A stretch of 64,000 nucleotides of DNA, taken from the NCBI GenBank assembly GCA_037044905.1, contig JBAOKB010000149.1, forward strand, positions 1-64,000, in the 5' to 3' direction. A program made the position numbers and the translations under genes. The DNA comes from Hortaea werneckii. Taxonomy: Eukaryota; Ascomycota; Dothideomycetes; Mycosphaerellales; Teratosphaeriaceae. A model generated the notes under the pieces. The model was not told where the DNA came from, searched no databases, and was given only the letters and a program-made list of their open reading frames with translations. Positions 22,388 to 34,400 of this stretch are shown one piece after another. Position 1 is the first letter of the stretch. Each line of letters opens with the position of its first letter.

Positions 22388-23270
22388 TTACAAGGAGCCG
22401 TGATGCTGCCTAGGCCCAGAAGAGGGCGGGATGTTCTCGCGCAGCTTCCCGAGCAGGCTTGAGGTTGCGTCCCTCAACAGCTCTTCCTGAAGCTCATACG
22501 GCATGCCCTCGGGGATCAAATCGAACTGCACTCTAGCAATGTTGGTCAACTTGCGCTGCATAGCCATCTCGCGGTTAAGCGTAGCTGTCATTGACATCAT
22601 GTGACGAGTGACGGTCTGCTCACGGAGTTGTCCATGGCGACGAACACGCATCGTCGCATTGTCCTCTGTGGCTTTGTTGGCAGCTTGCTCGACGACGATG
22701 ACTTTGTTGCATTGGTCTTGCATAGAGAATCCGAGCAAGTCCAATGACATCGGTATCAGGATGACCTGATAATCTGTAGCCGCCGAGTTGAAGTCCCGGA
22801 TGACCTTATGTCGGGTCTCCCAATTCATGTCGCTGCCCAAGATTAGGACCTTGAAGCCCATAAAGGACAGCACCTTATGGAAAGAATGGGCCGAATCAGA
22901 ATGGTTGAACAAGACCATCACTCGGTTGCGCGTCCTGTTCTTTTGTAGGTGAGAGAAAATGTCGCGCAGCGCCTGGCGCAGCTTGGGCGCGCCCCAGAAG
23001 TACTGCTTGACGAGCTCAGTGTCACTGTGGAAAGGATTGACGTCGCGGTCTGCTGGATTTAGTCCGCCGCATTTTCTGAGCTCAAAGACCAGCTGTGCCA
23101 GACCCTGGTCGTCGCGCCGTTTGTGGAAGTCGGTGACTCGCCGCTTACGTGGATCATAGAGACCGAGATGAGTGCAGGTAACGGCGAACTTCATGGACAC
23201 TAAGCCACGCCTCTCAGACCGAGGCTGGTTCTCCTTCGCCTTTTGATGCCTTTAAAGAGAAAATATATTA
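22388..23270 (-). pseudogene. SNF2-type helicase C-terminal fragment, copy 2
   Basis: Open frame from about 23250 (acceptor-like TTTAAAG) to TAA at 22388; first ATG at 23194. It shares the layout of the 14.2-kb copy: CTHLGLYDPRKRR, CGGLNPADRDV, VKQYFWGAPKLRQ, NRVMVLFNHSDSA, FKVLILGSDMN, YQVILIPMSL and KVIVVEQAANKATEDNATMR-VRRHGQ. The last resembles SNF2 motif VI (R..R.GQ). Nothing like an ATPase N-lobe or the Cys-rich N-terminus of copy 1 lies upstream; that sequence is AT-rich and unrelated. This is either a truncated duplicate or the last exon of a gene whose 5' part is lost. The helicase lobe itself has no stops. Confidence 0.6.
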
Positions 23271-23800
23271 ATAAGCCCTGATTTTCAATTCAAGAAGGGG
23301 GAAATGCGACTGTAGCTTTTAGTAATATCTTTTGAGCCAGTGTTACGACTTTACGATGATCATAAGATAATGAAGCCTTTGCTTTGCTGTTTTGAACTTG
23401 CTATAGTAGGTATTTTTTGAACCTCTCAAGTATCCTTTCCCAAGCTCTTCTCGGCAAGTCGCTAGCCGAATAATCTTTCTTGTCATCGATTCATCACTCT
23501 ATTTGCCGATCGCTAGATTGAGGCCGCAATCCTCCACGAGTTTTACCCGTCCGTGAGCCAATGCAACGTGCATAACTGATCAAACCGAGTGCGCCGTCTG
23601 CGAAAAGGAAGGCAAATACGAAGCTGTGGCTAAAATTTGAGGATTTGGCAATTGGTAATAGATAGAATTTCGAGATGATCTTTGCGCTATCTACGAATTT
23701 GTGTGAGTCAACCGCCAATTTGATCATCGCTCGAGCATAGCAAGTTATCTCTGACCCTTATGTTATGTGACGATGACCGACGACTCAAGTCTCGAAGCTA
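23271..23800. other. Intergenic, AT-rich
   Basis: AT-rich sequence between the truncated SNF2-like copy and the Cys-rich gene. No supported gene. Confidence 0.5.
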
Positions 23801-24949
23801 TCACTTCTTCGCCTCCCGATTGGCTTGTTTACGGGATCCTTCACCCCGTTCTTCCTCCCATAAATGTCGCTTCTCCTTTGTAGATGCTTTCCCTTCTTCA
23901 TGCTGAATCACGAAGCTCCCGAGCGTACCCAGCTCTGCGTTCCCATCGACTTCTGGAGGCAACGGCAGCAGCCAAACCTCATCGCCATGCTTTTTAAAGC
24001 ACATGCGTCGCTGATTGGCGCAAGTCATACATGTGTAGAACCTTGGATAGATGGTAGTCCAGTAGCATGACCCGAAGCCATGGGCTTTCTGATAAACGCA
24101 TTCATTGTGAGGTTTCACAACGTGATCCCACGATGGCCATTTACCGAGCCCCTTTTCTACCCATCCCTCTGTATGCTCAACGACAGCTTGCCGAAATTCC
24201 ACTGATAAATCGTCGAAATCGATCGTCTGTGCCGTGCTTGTATCATTGTCGTCTAGGAATGTGCCCAGAAAGACTTTGAAGGGAAAATGGGGAGTGATGC
24301 TGGCTGGATCAGGGCTTGCAGACGGCTCAAACATTATCTCATCGGTTTCGGATGCGTCGGCAGCCCAGGATGCACCCAAGGAATTGTGAGCACCACTGTC
24401 AGGCGACGAAGAGCCATCGCTGCGCAGGACTTCGAAACGATCTGCAGCGTTCGTGCGGCCGTGAGAGCTACGCATCTCATGCGGCGAGTCCCCAATGAGC
24501 GGGGTAGGGCGATGGTGGGCTAGTCTCGAAGATGTCTCTGCGTATGAAACAGCTGAGTTGTCGCCCTCGATCGACGGGCCTACGATGATGTTAGTATTGA
24601 TTTCTTGGCGTCTCCTCACGCCGGACTGCATCTGGAGCTGTTTACCTTCCCGTTTACGCTTTCCATCGCGTTCGAGACGAGTTATCACTTCCCGGAGAAG
24701 GCTGATCTCTTCTTCGTGGAGACGAGCGTTGCTGCTGTCGTCTTGGAGACGAGTGTTTTCATCTCGGAGATGTGCAATTGTGTCTTGAGCGCGCGTGAGT
24801 TCGTCTTGAAGGCGCGTCTTTTCGCGTCGTAGGTCTCTGAACTCTCTCGCCACGGCGGTGCCGAGCTCACCATGGCGAGTTTTGAGCTCTTGATAGGTTC
24901 TGTCGAGGCGTTGTTCACATTCTCTGATGTCGCTGGATGACGCTGCCAT
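23801..24949 (-). CDS. Coiled-coil protein with C-terminal Cys cluster, unknown function (360 aa)
   Basis: Exon 1 is 24646-24949 (ATG at 24949, MAASSSDIRECEQRL) and exon 2 is 23801-24579. The intron (24580-24645, GTAAAC...ATACTAACATCATCGTAG) is exactly 66 nt with no stop, so it is easily missed. Residues 10-100 form an Arg/Glu-rich coiled coil (EKTRLQDELTRAQDTIAHLRDENTRLQDD). A Ser/His-rich disordered middle follows. The C-terminal domain has a Trp/Cys-rich core (CVYQKAHGFGSCYW ... FYTCMTCANQRRMCF), probably a zinc site of the kind seen in uncharacterised fungal proteins, then a basic tail. Its function is unknown. The fold suggests nucleic-acid or protein binding, by inference only. Confidence 0.7.
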   Translation of the reverse strand: MAASSSDIRECEQRLDRTYQELKTRHGELGTAVAREFRDLRREKTRLQDELTRAQDTIAHLRDENTRLQDDSSNARLHEEEISLLREVITRLERDGKRKREGKQLQMQSGVRRRQEINTNIIVGPSIEGDNSAVSYAETSSRLAHHRPTPLIGDSPHEMRSSHGRTNAADRFEVLRSDGSSSPDSGAHNSLGASWAADASETDEIMFEPSASPDPASITPHFPFKVFLGTFLDDNDTSTAQTIDFDDLSVEFRQAVVEHTEGWVEKGLGKWPSWDHVVKPHNECVYQKAHGFGSCYWTTIYPRFYTCMTCANQRRMCFKKHGDEVWLLPLPPEVDGNAELGTLGSFVIQHEEGKASTKEKRHLWEEERGEGSRKQANREAKK

Positions 24950-26443
24950 GTAGGTGCAAGTATTCACGGAGATTAACACCGCAGTGGATGAGGTAGAGGT
25001 GACCCTTTCCAAGGATGGATCAGTTGTCGTATGTCTCTAGGATGACAATCGGGGAAGCTGAAAAAGTCAAAGAAACAGCAACAGAGCCAACGGGATGCTC
25101 CCGGTCCCAACAGCGAGCTAGGCTGTTTCATCTTCGGACGCGCCTTCCACTTTCGTTTGCAGCTGGGATTTACGTCATTAACAGAAGATTTCACTGCAGG
25201 TGTGTATGTATAGTACTACTGGTGGCCAATGTACTTGGGGTCGATACTTATGCTCGCCCACATTCCGTTCGTCTGATGCCACGTCGGCGTTGCCGGCACC
25301 ACTTTCTCTCCGGTGCTTACGGTCCCTGGGTGAAATAAGTCGGGCTGCAGTGTAGTGGGCATCCATTCGCGCCGTGGGAGATGATGCATTTATGTTTCAG
25401 TAGGCCTTTTACGGGCTTGAAAGTCTGCTAGCGACGGTCTCAAATTGCACAAAGCCATAGCTATCGCCGAACATGTTGCAAACAAGACCAGGAAATCATT
25501 TGCGTTATGCAAAAATGCTCCATTCAGCGCTTCGCGATCGCTACTGCGAGTCGAACGGTCGAACGGCGCAGGACTCTGTGATCACTGGTCAAGATCTTGG
25601 AAATGCCAATTCAGCTCTACAAGGCCAGACCACAATCAATACTTTCATCTTACCAATCTGTTCGCTAGACGATCCGCTCATCATATGCCGTGGACTGTAT
25701 CAACTTCAAGATTTACTTGTAACTGCTTTAGGCAGAAACATTCCATACAAGAATACAATGGACTACCGTTGGGCGGCAGATATAGCAAACATTCGGTTCA
25801 CGTGCGCAAACCATGGCAATGCCAGCGCGACGGCCGTGTTCACCGCTGGTGCCATTCCATTGCTGCTGCTGAATACATTTAAAAAGAGGAAAGGAAAGCA
25901 TCTTTACGGAACGGAGATCGACATTGCATAAAAGAAGCAAGTGCGGTGCAAGCGTGGCGAGTGCACAGCGCTGAATTCAAGGGCAGCGTTGAAGGAAGTG
26001 GGGATCTAGTACTATCTTTTTTTGCAGAGTCCAAGATGGCGGGACGAATTTGACGCAGCGACGAAGTGATAAGTACTCTGATATGTGACGGCGGACGTTG
26101 TTGCCGGCACTAGGTGCAAAGCATACAATCCTCTGTAAGATGTACTGAGTGATCCAAAAGCTTTTTCTCTCTTCCGCACCCATGTGATGCTCCGCTTCAG
26201 TCGTGCATTGTCTTTTCACATGAATACGCGCGCGCATGATTACTGAAATGCCAACTATATGATCTCTCCTTCCTTCAGCCAACATTCTGCTTCCACCACC
26301 AAACTGACGATTCCTCGTCTCTCAACGAACGTAACCGCTGACCAGAAAGTCAAGGGCGGCCTCTAATTAGCGACCTAAGATCTCCCATTCCAAGTGGAGA
26401 AGCCGGTCAAACCCTATCAAGTAGCAAGGCGCGCCTAGTCAAG
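24950..26443. other. Intergenic with one weak ORF
   Basis: Contains the likely promoter of the Cys-cluster gene and one weak ORF at 25473-25931, listed separately. Nothing else is supported. Confidence 0.4.
25473..25931 (+). CDS. Weak ORF, hypothetical (152 aa)
   Basis: ATG at 25473, stop at 25931, no intron. The sequence is protein-like in places (QTTINTFILPICSLDDPLII, then ASATAVFTAGAIPLLLLNTF with a basic end KKRKGK) but matches no family I know. A fragment of an older gene or a chance frame is equally possible. Confidence 0.22.
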   Translation: MLQTRPGNHLRYAKMLHSALRDRYCESNGRTAQDSVITGQDLGNANSALQGQTTINTFILPICSLDDPLIICRGLYQLQDLLVTALGRNIPYKNTMDYRWAADIANIRFTCANHGNASATAVFTAGAIPLLLLNTFKKRKGKHLYGTEIDIA

Positions 26444-27237
26444 ATGAGCCAGCAGGCATCAGCCCGTGAGTACGATTCTTCGGCAGAAGGTTCGAGTAAG
26501 GCCCAAGAAATCCCCAAGAAGCAATTTTCCCCCTTGCGATCCCAATACCCCTCGTAAGAGATGCAGAGCTACTGTTCAGTCAGACCAAGACTAACTTGTG
26601 GACAACATCAGCTGATTTTCTGGTGCGCCACAACGATCCTTCCACCTGGATTACCCCTGCAACAGGCCTCTCCACTGCTCAAGAGGCATCCATGATGGAC
26701 GCAACGCCTGATGAGGAGGCGCCGAGCCCCGATATCCTACAGCGTCTTGACAAGCAAGCCGAAGCCCTTCTGAGTATTATTGGGGATTGGCAGGGCTCGG
26801 AGGTCGGCAAGCTCGGAGATGAGGCGAAAATTCAGAAACTGAAAGGCGACCTGCTCGACAAGAAGAATCGTACTTCCAAGAGGATGGAGGTCATTATCTC
26901 CGAGTTGGACACGTTTGTCCAAAAGGTGTTCGACGGGCAGCAGCAAATTCTTCAATGGGCCGTCGAAGCTTGCGACATGTACAAAGAGGTCAAGGTGCTT
27001 CCTAGCATGAAGACCTACACCGAGAACATTCTCGAGATTCAAAAGGAGGTCGAACTGGTTCTGAGCAAGGTGCTGACAAGTATTCGGGACGTCACCATGA
27101 TGGACGGAAAACCGCTGGCGCACAAGTCTCACGACCAAGCCTCGTCTGCGGACGACGACTACGGTTTCAAAGCACAGGCAAAGCGACTCGAATCTGTCAT
27201 CAAGGGTGTGGAGGGACTGCACATGCAACCGTCTTAG
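26444..27237 (+). CDS. Family B protein, unknown function (215 aa), two exons
   Basis: A tiny first exon 26444-26465 (MSQQASA plus one base), a 146-nt intron (GTGAGT...GACTAACTTG...CAG) and exon 2 at 26612-27237. The join keeps frame and gives PDFLVRHNDPSTW. The central helical part (SPDILQRLDKQAEALLSII, GDWQGSEVGKL, KNRTSKRMEVII, DTFVQKVFDGQQQIL) matches residue by residue in spacing a stretch of the gene at 41.9 kb (W..SE.G.L; KN.TS..M; F.K). The C-terminal third is helical (TENILEIQKEVELVLSKVL). No known domain. The shared tiny first exon also links the two genes. It appears intact. Confidence 0.65.
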
Positions 27238-28467
27238 ACCATTCGCCTGAGTTCGAACGGTCAAGAAGTCTCGCGGAAGTAGAGGATAATGCAGGCTCTC
27301 GTTAGTCAGGTGGACGTTTCCCTCTCGGAATTGAAGCTCTAGGCTGTTAGAGCTAATTTTATACCAAGCATTGCGGTGAGGAGAGTCAACTGTGGACATG
27401 GACATGAGTGCCTTGTGTGGGCAGATTGGCACGAGGTTTTCTTGACGGACAGGCATTACAAAGGAAACAATCAAGTTGATTAATACCCAACTGAAGCAGA
27501 ATTGATTACTTGGCTCGGTCCCATCTATTGTACCCTTTCCCTGATCCTCTTCTCCTTCTCTCTATTTTTAAATCCCTTTCTATTTCTTTTGTTGGGGACG
27601 CAGCTTGCAATATTCCAATGTATTGATGACGAGTTAAAACGAAGTGGTAACGTCAAAGGTGAGTACAAATAGAGTAAATAGTGATACGAACAGCGTAATG
27701 GATATCTGCTTTGCACCTGCAGATTCATTGGGCAACTGCTAATCCCTGAGAACTTCTCCTCAGGGCAGCCGGCGGCTATCTGACTGTCATTAAAGCCGTT
27801 GAGGCGGGCGAAGAACACGTCGGATTCAACCTTCTACTGCTAGGGCCGAACACGCATGACCGTAGAGAATTTGGCCGTCGCTACAAATGCTATCAGAACG
27901 CCCGTATGGTGTTTTCAATATCTCTCTTTCTTGTACCAAATTGCTCGATTACACTAACTAGACTGGCAGAGAGTGAATGTAAATGTGAGCAAAGTACAGT
28001 TGAAGATAGCATGTGATCGCCGTTTGGCAGTTCCAATCCGGGATGACGACTGTAGCTGTTTGGGGCTCTTTCCTTAAGCGGATGGCTGCCTAGAAAGGGG
28101 CCCAAAGACACTTGAAGCATGCAAAGTTTTCCTGTGAAGTGATCGAATTTTGCTTATTTTGTGACCCGCAGTCTTTCACCTAGTCAACCTCTTTTCCTGT
28201 AGCTTTGTTGCAGTATCTTCTACACCGTCTCGACCCGGGACAGCATTGTTTTAGATTTGAGGTGGCGCCTGAACCGTTCGATAGTGGTCCGTCAACAACC
28301 AGGACCTGCTTAGCTCGCAGCCTTGCGATCGCTTACAGTAGCTCGATCGAAGCACCATCATACCGCCAATGGGAGCTTGTCACCTTCAAGACTCCTTGCT
28401 TTGAGCCAGTCAATTCCTTTCGTCGGTCGCCAGCAGGCTCGCTTATCGTCGACTCTGCGCTCTCGTC
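27238..28467. other. Intergenic
   Basis: About 1.2 kb with only short frames. It includes the promoter of the Gln-rich gene; no clear TATA or repeat. Confidence 0.5.
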
Positions 28468-29586
28468 ATGGACCATACCCGCCCCTATGTGGCACCTGGA
28501 GGTGGACAAGTGATCCAACTCCAGAAGGATCTCAAAGTCTCAAGCCTGTCTTGGCTGATCGAGGAGTTTGCAAGACAATGCCCCGAGTTTGCCTCCTACC
28601 AGCTGTTGAAAAAGCAGGATTGGGTAAGAGATGGCGTGTGTCAGAATACCGGGACTTTCAGAAGTCGGTTGCAGCGCATGGAAGGTCGCCACAGGATTCT
28701 TGACATTACCATCGACAGACAAAGTACTCACTACGCCGACATGGACGCTGTGGATATGTCCGTGCGCGCGATGAAATGCATTGAGCGAATTCTCAGTACT
28801 TCAAGAGACTCACTCTCAGCCAGAGCGAGGACACGTGAACATGATCACTACCCTACATGGCCCGTTGCTCTCGATCTCGACAGAGATAGTGAGACGAAGT
28901 GGCGGCTTGTTCACAATCTGCTGGAAATGTGTTGTCAGGCTTTCTCTGGTAGTAAGATTCTCGACATCGGCAAGGAGCCGATCGATCGACGAGCCACTGC
29001 GATGCAAGCAAACGTGCGCGCCTTTGAGCAGGCTGTGGCCTGGAAAGCACAGGACACTTTGCTCACAACCTACGGACAGGCCAAGCTGCAGGCCCAACTG
29101 CAAACTCAGCATCAGCTCCAGCTACAAGCCCAGCAGATAGCCCAGCTACAAGCCCAGCTGCAAGCGCAGGATCGGGCTCTGCAACAGGCTCAGCAACAGG
29201 TTCTGCAGCAAGGCCTAGGTCTAGATACCGTACCGCAGGCACCCGAGATACCAGACGCAAATGGCAAATATCCCCGTCTTGCCGTCGAGCTGCAACTTGT
29301 CGATGTCACACGCAATGAGCTGCCAGGCCCGGATAGGGCATTCCTGGTAATGACCTGGTCAGAGTGTCATGATTTCCAAGCTATGGAAGCTGCAATCCAT
29401 GACATCTATGATTCCGACGAGACGAAAAGCAACATCCAATTTGTCGCTGCAACCCGCAACAAGGATGCATGGCATGAGCTGGATCGCATAAGCAACGAGG
29501 AGCAACTTCTGGTCTATGCACGTTTATCCATCTACGAACAACGCAGCTTGCAGCTTGCAGTGCACCACGTCTCTCCGCAGTATTGA
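28468..29586 (+). CDS. Gln-rich coiled-coil protein, unknown function (372 aa)
   Basis: Single exon, ATG at 28468 (MDHTRPYVAPGGGQ). Residues 1-200 are a mixed helical domain (SSLSWLIEEFARQCPEFASY ... MDAVDMSVRAMKCIERIL ... WRLVHNLLEMCCQAF). Residues about 205-250 are a Gln/Ala/Leu repeat (AKLQAQLQTQHQLQLQAQQ and similar units). The last 110 residues are a globular domain (YPRLAVELQLVDVTRNELPG, FLVMTWSECHDFQAMEAA, EQLLVYARLSIYEQRSLQL). The Gln tract is encoded by imperfect CAG/CAA repeats and could vary in length. No family is recognised. Codon quality and length argue for a real gene. Confidence 0.6.
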   Translation: MDHTRPYVAPGGGQVIQLQKDLKVSSLSWLIEEFARQCPEFASYQLLKKQDWVRDGVCQNTGTFRSRLQRMEGRHRILDITIDRQSTHYADMDAVDMSVRAMKCIERILSTSRDSLSARARTREHDHYPTWPVALDLDRDSETKWRLVHNLLEMCCQAFSGSKILDIGKEPIDRRATAMQANVRAFEQAVAWKAQDTLLTTYGQAKLQAQLQTQHQLQLQAQQIAQLQAQLQAQDRALQQAQQQVLQQGLGLDTVPQAPEIPDANGKYPRLAVELQLVDVTRNELPGPDRAFLVMTWSECHDFQAMEAAIHDIYDSDETKSNIQFVAATRNKDAWHELDRISNEEQLLVYARLSIYEQRSLQLAVHHVSPQY

Positions 29587-29868
29587 CACAAAGCACTTTG
29601 CTGCCTTGGAGTTAATTACGCAGACCAGCTTTTTTCCGCAGCTGGCGATCATGGTTCTTGGTAAACTTGTATTGTATGTAACTCTTGTGAAAAGTACACA
29701 TTCCTCTCAACCCTTCCTAGTTTCTCGATCCTAAGTAATCTCATCCTCAGTTTCCGAGTCTGTCACTGACCACTGTTCCGCGATCGCCATGTACCGTCTG
29801 TTGTAAAGCTACGTCAGGTCCTTTAGTGCTTCATCTAGCCAAGTTAGAACTTGCTACATAAACTTTCA

Positions 29869-30770
29869 TGAGCTACGAGACTTGCGGCCTAATCATGAAG
29901 CGCATCAAAAAGGGAATGCCGTGGCCCCGGGAGCTCGATAAGGTGAAGCTGGCGCGTATTGCAAAAGACTAAACGAACGTAGATTCATAGACAGTTACAG
30001 GCGCAGCTGGTGCCAAAGCCGGCGTTGACTCCTCCAGCCCCTGTTTAGTCTTCACGTAAGGACACCCGTATGTTAAAGCTCCAAACAAGCACCTGGCTCC
30101 ATCAGATCGGAACCCGGCATATTTTCCTCTCAGGCAAGTCTTGTGATTTCTGCAGCGTTTAACTTCACTCGATCCGCAATGGATTATAATCGCAAATGCA
30201 AGGCGCCAACGGATCTCATCTTGAGTGAGGACACCCGCTCAACCACCTCTAGCATCATTGACACCGAGATCGCACTTCTCAGCTTCATTCATGATTCTGC
30301 CACCGGTAAGCGATCGCGAAACGGGGTCGCGAATGCACTTGATTCAACTGACCTTGTACAGCTAAGCATTCGATGGGGACTCGGCCTCGCCGCACACACG
30401 TCCAAGCTCCTGCAAAAGGCGGCCCACATAAGACTGATCTTTCAGAATCGGTTTAGAATTTGCTCATGGCGTAGTAGTCGGCCCACTTATGAAAACTTTT
30501 CTTGAGGAGTACGACGCGCAACCGACAGTCTAGAATGAGCGGTCTAACAGCAAAAAGAGCAAGAAGAACCACGACGACAGGGGGAATTAGCAGAACCCAT
30601 GAAAAATGGTTCCGCGGAGAATGCGACAGCTAACGCCTCTTTGTTCTCCCCAGCGACGGGAGCTGACTTTGTGCCCAGTTCCTCGGGTGGAAACCCAGTG
30701 AGGGTGGGCAAGGATCGCACGCTAGGTATGACATCGCAGCTTCTTCGCGCCGGAATGATCCTCTCATTAT
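29869..30770 (+). pseudogene. Decayed gene fragments, unrecognised
   Basis: Several separate stretches look protein-coding but do not join: MSYETCGLIMKRIKKGMPWP from ATG at about 29869; LQAQLVPKPALTPPAPV ending at TAG 30046-30048; DLILSEDTRSTTSSIIDTEI with a GTAAGC donor-like site near 30305; and ELAEPMKNGSAENATANASL followed by FSPATGADFVPSSSGG at about 30580-30700. Stops of all three kinds lie between them. I read this as an old gene under decay; its product is unknown. Confidence 0.4.
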
Positions 30771-31411
30771 AGTGCTTTGCTCGAAGTTAGAGATGAACTC
30801 TATGGACAGAAATAAGAGAAAGGGCTCCTAGTACCCGGGGCACGCACAGTTTTGGCGACACAAGAATAAATTTTAGACTTTTTACCCCTTTCGTATACCG
30901 CTACCCCTTGGCGAAAGCCGCACACTTTCTGGCAAGATGCGTCTGGTGCACTATATACTAGGCAAGCACACAAGGGAGCGACCGAAGCCTGGTCCTAGCA
31001 ATTCATAGGCGAAATATTGTCTCCCCCAAGAATACCGTTACGTACAATTTTTTGAATGGACAATGAGATGCAGCGAGAGCGTCAAATCTTGAAGCGCAGT
31101 ATCCGGAAGCGGAAGGCACGCGACGAACGATGGCAAGCGAGGGTGGGTCCAAGCGTCCGGCAATTAGCCGGATCAGTCTTCCGCTTCACAATTTGAACGT
31201 TGTTTGCGCAACCACACAGTGTCTTCTTTAATAGTTACATATAGACTACACAAGGTTATTTCCACCTTTCATTTTGATTTCCGCTCCTCCCGTCCCCTTG
31301 CACTACGAACACCCAGCCTCCGCCCCGTCTTGACCGACTAGTCCAGCCTGAAAACTTCTCTTTTCGCCACCGACACCCAGAGCGGACGTTCTCGCAAATC
31401 TGCCGCACAAC
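30771..31411. other. Upstream region of the SF1 helicase
   Basis: No gene seen. TATATACTAGG lies at about 30951-30960, far from the ATG. The immediate upstream 120 bases are pyrimidine-rich (CCGCTCCTCCCGTCCCC), common in fungal promoters. Confidence 0.4.
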
Positions 31412-34400
31412 ATGTCCACATTCGATCTCGGGAAAGCTGTAGCTCGTCCTCGTGGAGCGCCATTACAGCAAGAAGCCACTGAGGCTCCTGCCTTGTCTGG
31501 ATGGTACGGCGAGAAACGGAAGTCCGAACAACATGCTGAGCCGTACGCTCCTATGCTATTGATCGTACAACCTCCTGTTTCTGCAGCAGCCCCAGCCTCA
31601 AACATAAGTCGACGCGAATGTAAAACAAGCACCACTCCTACGCAAACACAAGCAGCGGCCGCGAGCAGTCAATATACCAAAGCAGACGGCGGCGAAAAGC
31701 AAGATCACGCTGCAGTCCCTGCCGCGGCCAGTACACAACCCACTACGCAGGATCGAAAAAGGGGTGTCGATGCACTCGATGAAAACACCACCCCTGAGTC
31801 ACCAGCGAGCTTTGCTCCGCTTGATACTTCACGTGAGACCCTAGTCTTTGGTGGCCTCGCAGCAGAGTCGGCCGTGCGCTGGCGACCGTCACTGATCTCC
31901 TCCATGCCGACTTTCAAGATCAGCGTCCGCCAGAATCACTTCACGGGCGATCAATCGAACGAAAACTCGCAGGCCCGCACGAGAGCGAAGGCACTTGGTC
32001 GTCCCTTGCCAGAGCAGACTCGCCATGGGCTACCTGCCCACCTCTACAGCGATAATCACCTCGAAGAGGAATTTGAGTTCGACCTCTCTGACATGGAGAT
32101 CTTCTCAATCCAAGAAGTCGATCGATCGTCCGAGAAGCTGGAGGAGCTGATGGGCTACATTGGCGTGGCTATCCCAGCAGATGGGACATTTGGTTTGATT
32201 CAGTGGTGCATGAAAGACGGTTTCCGCCCAACTCGGACTCGTTTCCAGATTGCAAGTTTCCCTCAAGAATCTTCCCAAGCCACCTGCCGAGACATCTTGA
32301 AGCAGCGTCAGAGCCACCTCTTTGCTGCTGTGGTTCCCCTTGGTAAGCCGTACTTGAAGACAGCGTGCCAGAGATACATGGACCTGGTCAATGTCGACCG
32401 CTACCTGACACTGGACGGTCAGCCCCGTAACGACTGGTATCTGTCCCGCTTCCCAGAATACAGTCCGGACGCATCGAACCGATTTCACCAGTACCAGCGA
32501 TGTCCGACTCTAGCACTTCCAGTCCCTCCTTGGTTGGTTCACACTGGAACAGACGGGAAATCCACATATGCTCCCATTTACCGCGCAGAGCCTCATGTCG
32601 TTCCACAGAAGACCCTCGTTAACGCTTCTGTTTATGAGTCTCATTTCATGTCAGCACTTCTTTACGACCGCGACGAACGCAATGCTCTTCAAAAGCAGCA
32701 GTACAGCTACAACCGTGAGTATTCTGCACGAGTCCAAGAGCTCAGTGACGGCGGATACTCTTTCGACATCCAAATCAAGGGTGACAGTGTGGCTCTGGGG
32801 GGACAGAAGCTCATTCCCCATGTCGGGAATGAGATCACTGTGTTCGTCGTTGGTTTGTCGGATCCGTTGGACAAAGAAACGGAGCTCAAAGGGCGTGTCT
32901 TTGACGTCGTCATGGATGGATACGATTTCAAGGTCGTAGTACCAGGTGCAGGAGGCATCGGAGAAGCTGCCATGCATCGTCTATGCATTTTCGGGACGAC
33001 CAATGTGCATGTCATCTGGCGAGACCAAGATCCCGACAATGCGCGCAAAGTTGCGGCTGTCATGGAAGCTTGCACTCTGATCAAGACGCAGCTCAATCCC
33101 GCTGTCCTCTCTAATGCCGGCGGTAAGGCTCGCGGCAAGTTCAGCTTACGCAATATTCTGCTGGACCAGGAATTTGACATGTGGGCTCCCCAGTTGCGCA
33201 GCTATTTGATCGCCAAGTATCATAACGAGGTCGTGACATGGGAGGAAGCCACAGACGTCGCTGCGTCCATGGTAGATGTATGCTCTCTCAATGAGGAGCA
33301 GCAAGAGTTCTTCCACGCAGCACTCGCCGGACCTTACGCCAATACCCTTATTCTTGAAGGAGTTCCCGGCAGTGGCAAGACAACCTGCTTAGCTGCCCTT
33401 GCGATTGCAGCCATGCGCATGGGTGCTAAGGTTCTGGTATGTAGCCAGTCCAACAGCGGTGCATCGGCGCTCTTCGACCAGGTCACCAACCTAATCGAGT
33501 CGCGTAAGGATATTCGAGACCTTCGTGACCAATGTGTGCGCTACCGCAGCAACGTGGTCGAAGAGCTTGCACTGGAGCAACTGGAGAGTGCACTACCGCC
33601 TGATCCGCTTCGCCAGGACCGAGAAAAATATTCGATGGCGGCACGGATTCATGATTATGTCCAACGAAACCCAGAAGACAGTGTTGTACGCGACCTCAAG
33701 AGCCATCTCCAGGCTCGTCTACTAGGGAAGAACTCCGCATCGAGGAGCTCGTTTGGGACGGTCATCACCCTTCTGCAGCAGCGCATCATCAACGACTGCC
33801 TCTTGGTCGGAGCAACGTCATTCATGTCGACGAATTTGCACGACCTAGACTACGACGCCGATGTCCTGATCTTTGATGAGGCGTCTCAAGCCACGGAGCC
33901 AGACCTTCTTATGGCTACGGCGACTCAACGCGACCTCCTGCTCGTCGTACTTGCGGGAGATTCAAAGCAATTGGGTCCTGTCGTGCCCTCTCACACCAGT
34001 AGTCGCAACACGTACGGCAACATTCTTGCTACCTCGCCTTTGAGACGAGTCAAAGACGCGTATCCCGAGGTGCAGAGAATGACGCTCCACCGCAACTACC
34101 GCGCACACCCCTCATTGATCAAGATGCCCAGCGAGCTGTTCTATGATGGCTCGATGATAGCAGGGTGTCCGGACTTGGGGTCTTGGGATACCCAACTCGC
34201 TCGCCGAGTACGATCAATGCTGACCGGACCTGATTTTGCTGGCGCATTCCAGGACAGCAAGAAAGCCCTCGCCGAAGACAACCGTCAGTTCTTCTTGAAC
34301 GTCGAGAGTCAACCAGTGCGGGAAGACAATGGGTCATCCTGGCGTAACGAAAGCGGTGTAGCAGCAGTCGTGGCACTCGCCAAGCGTCTGACTACTACGT

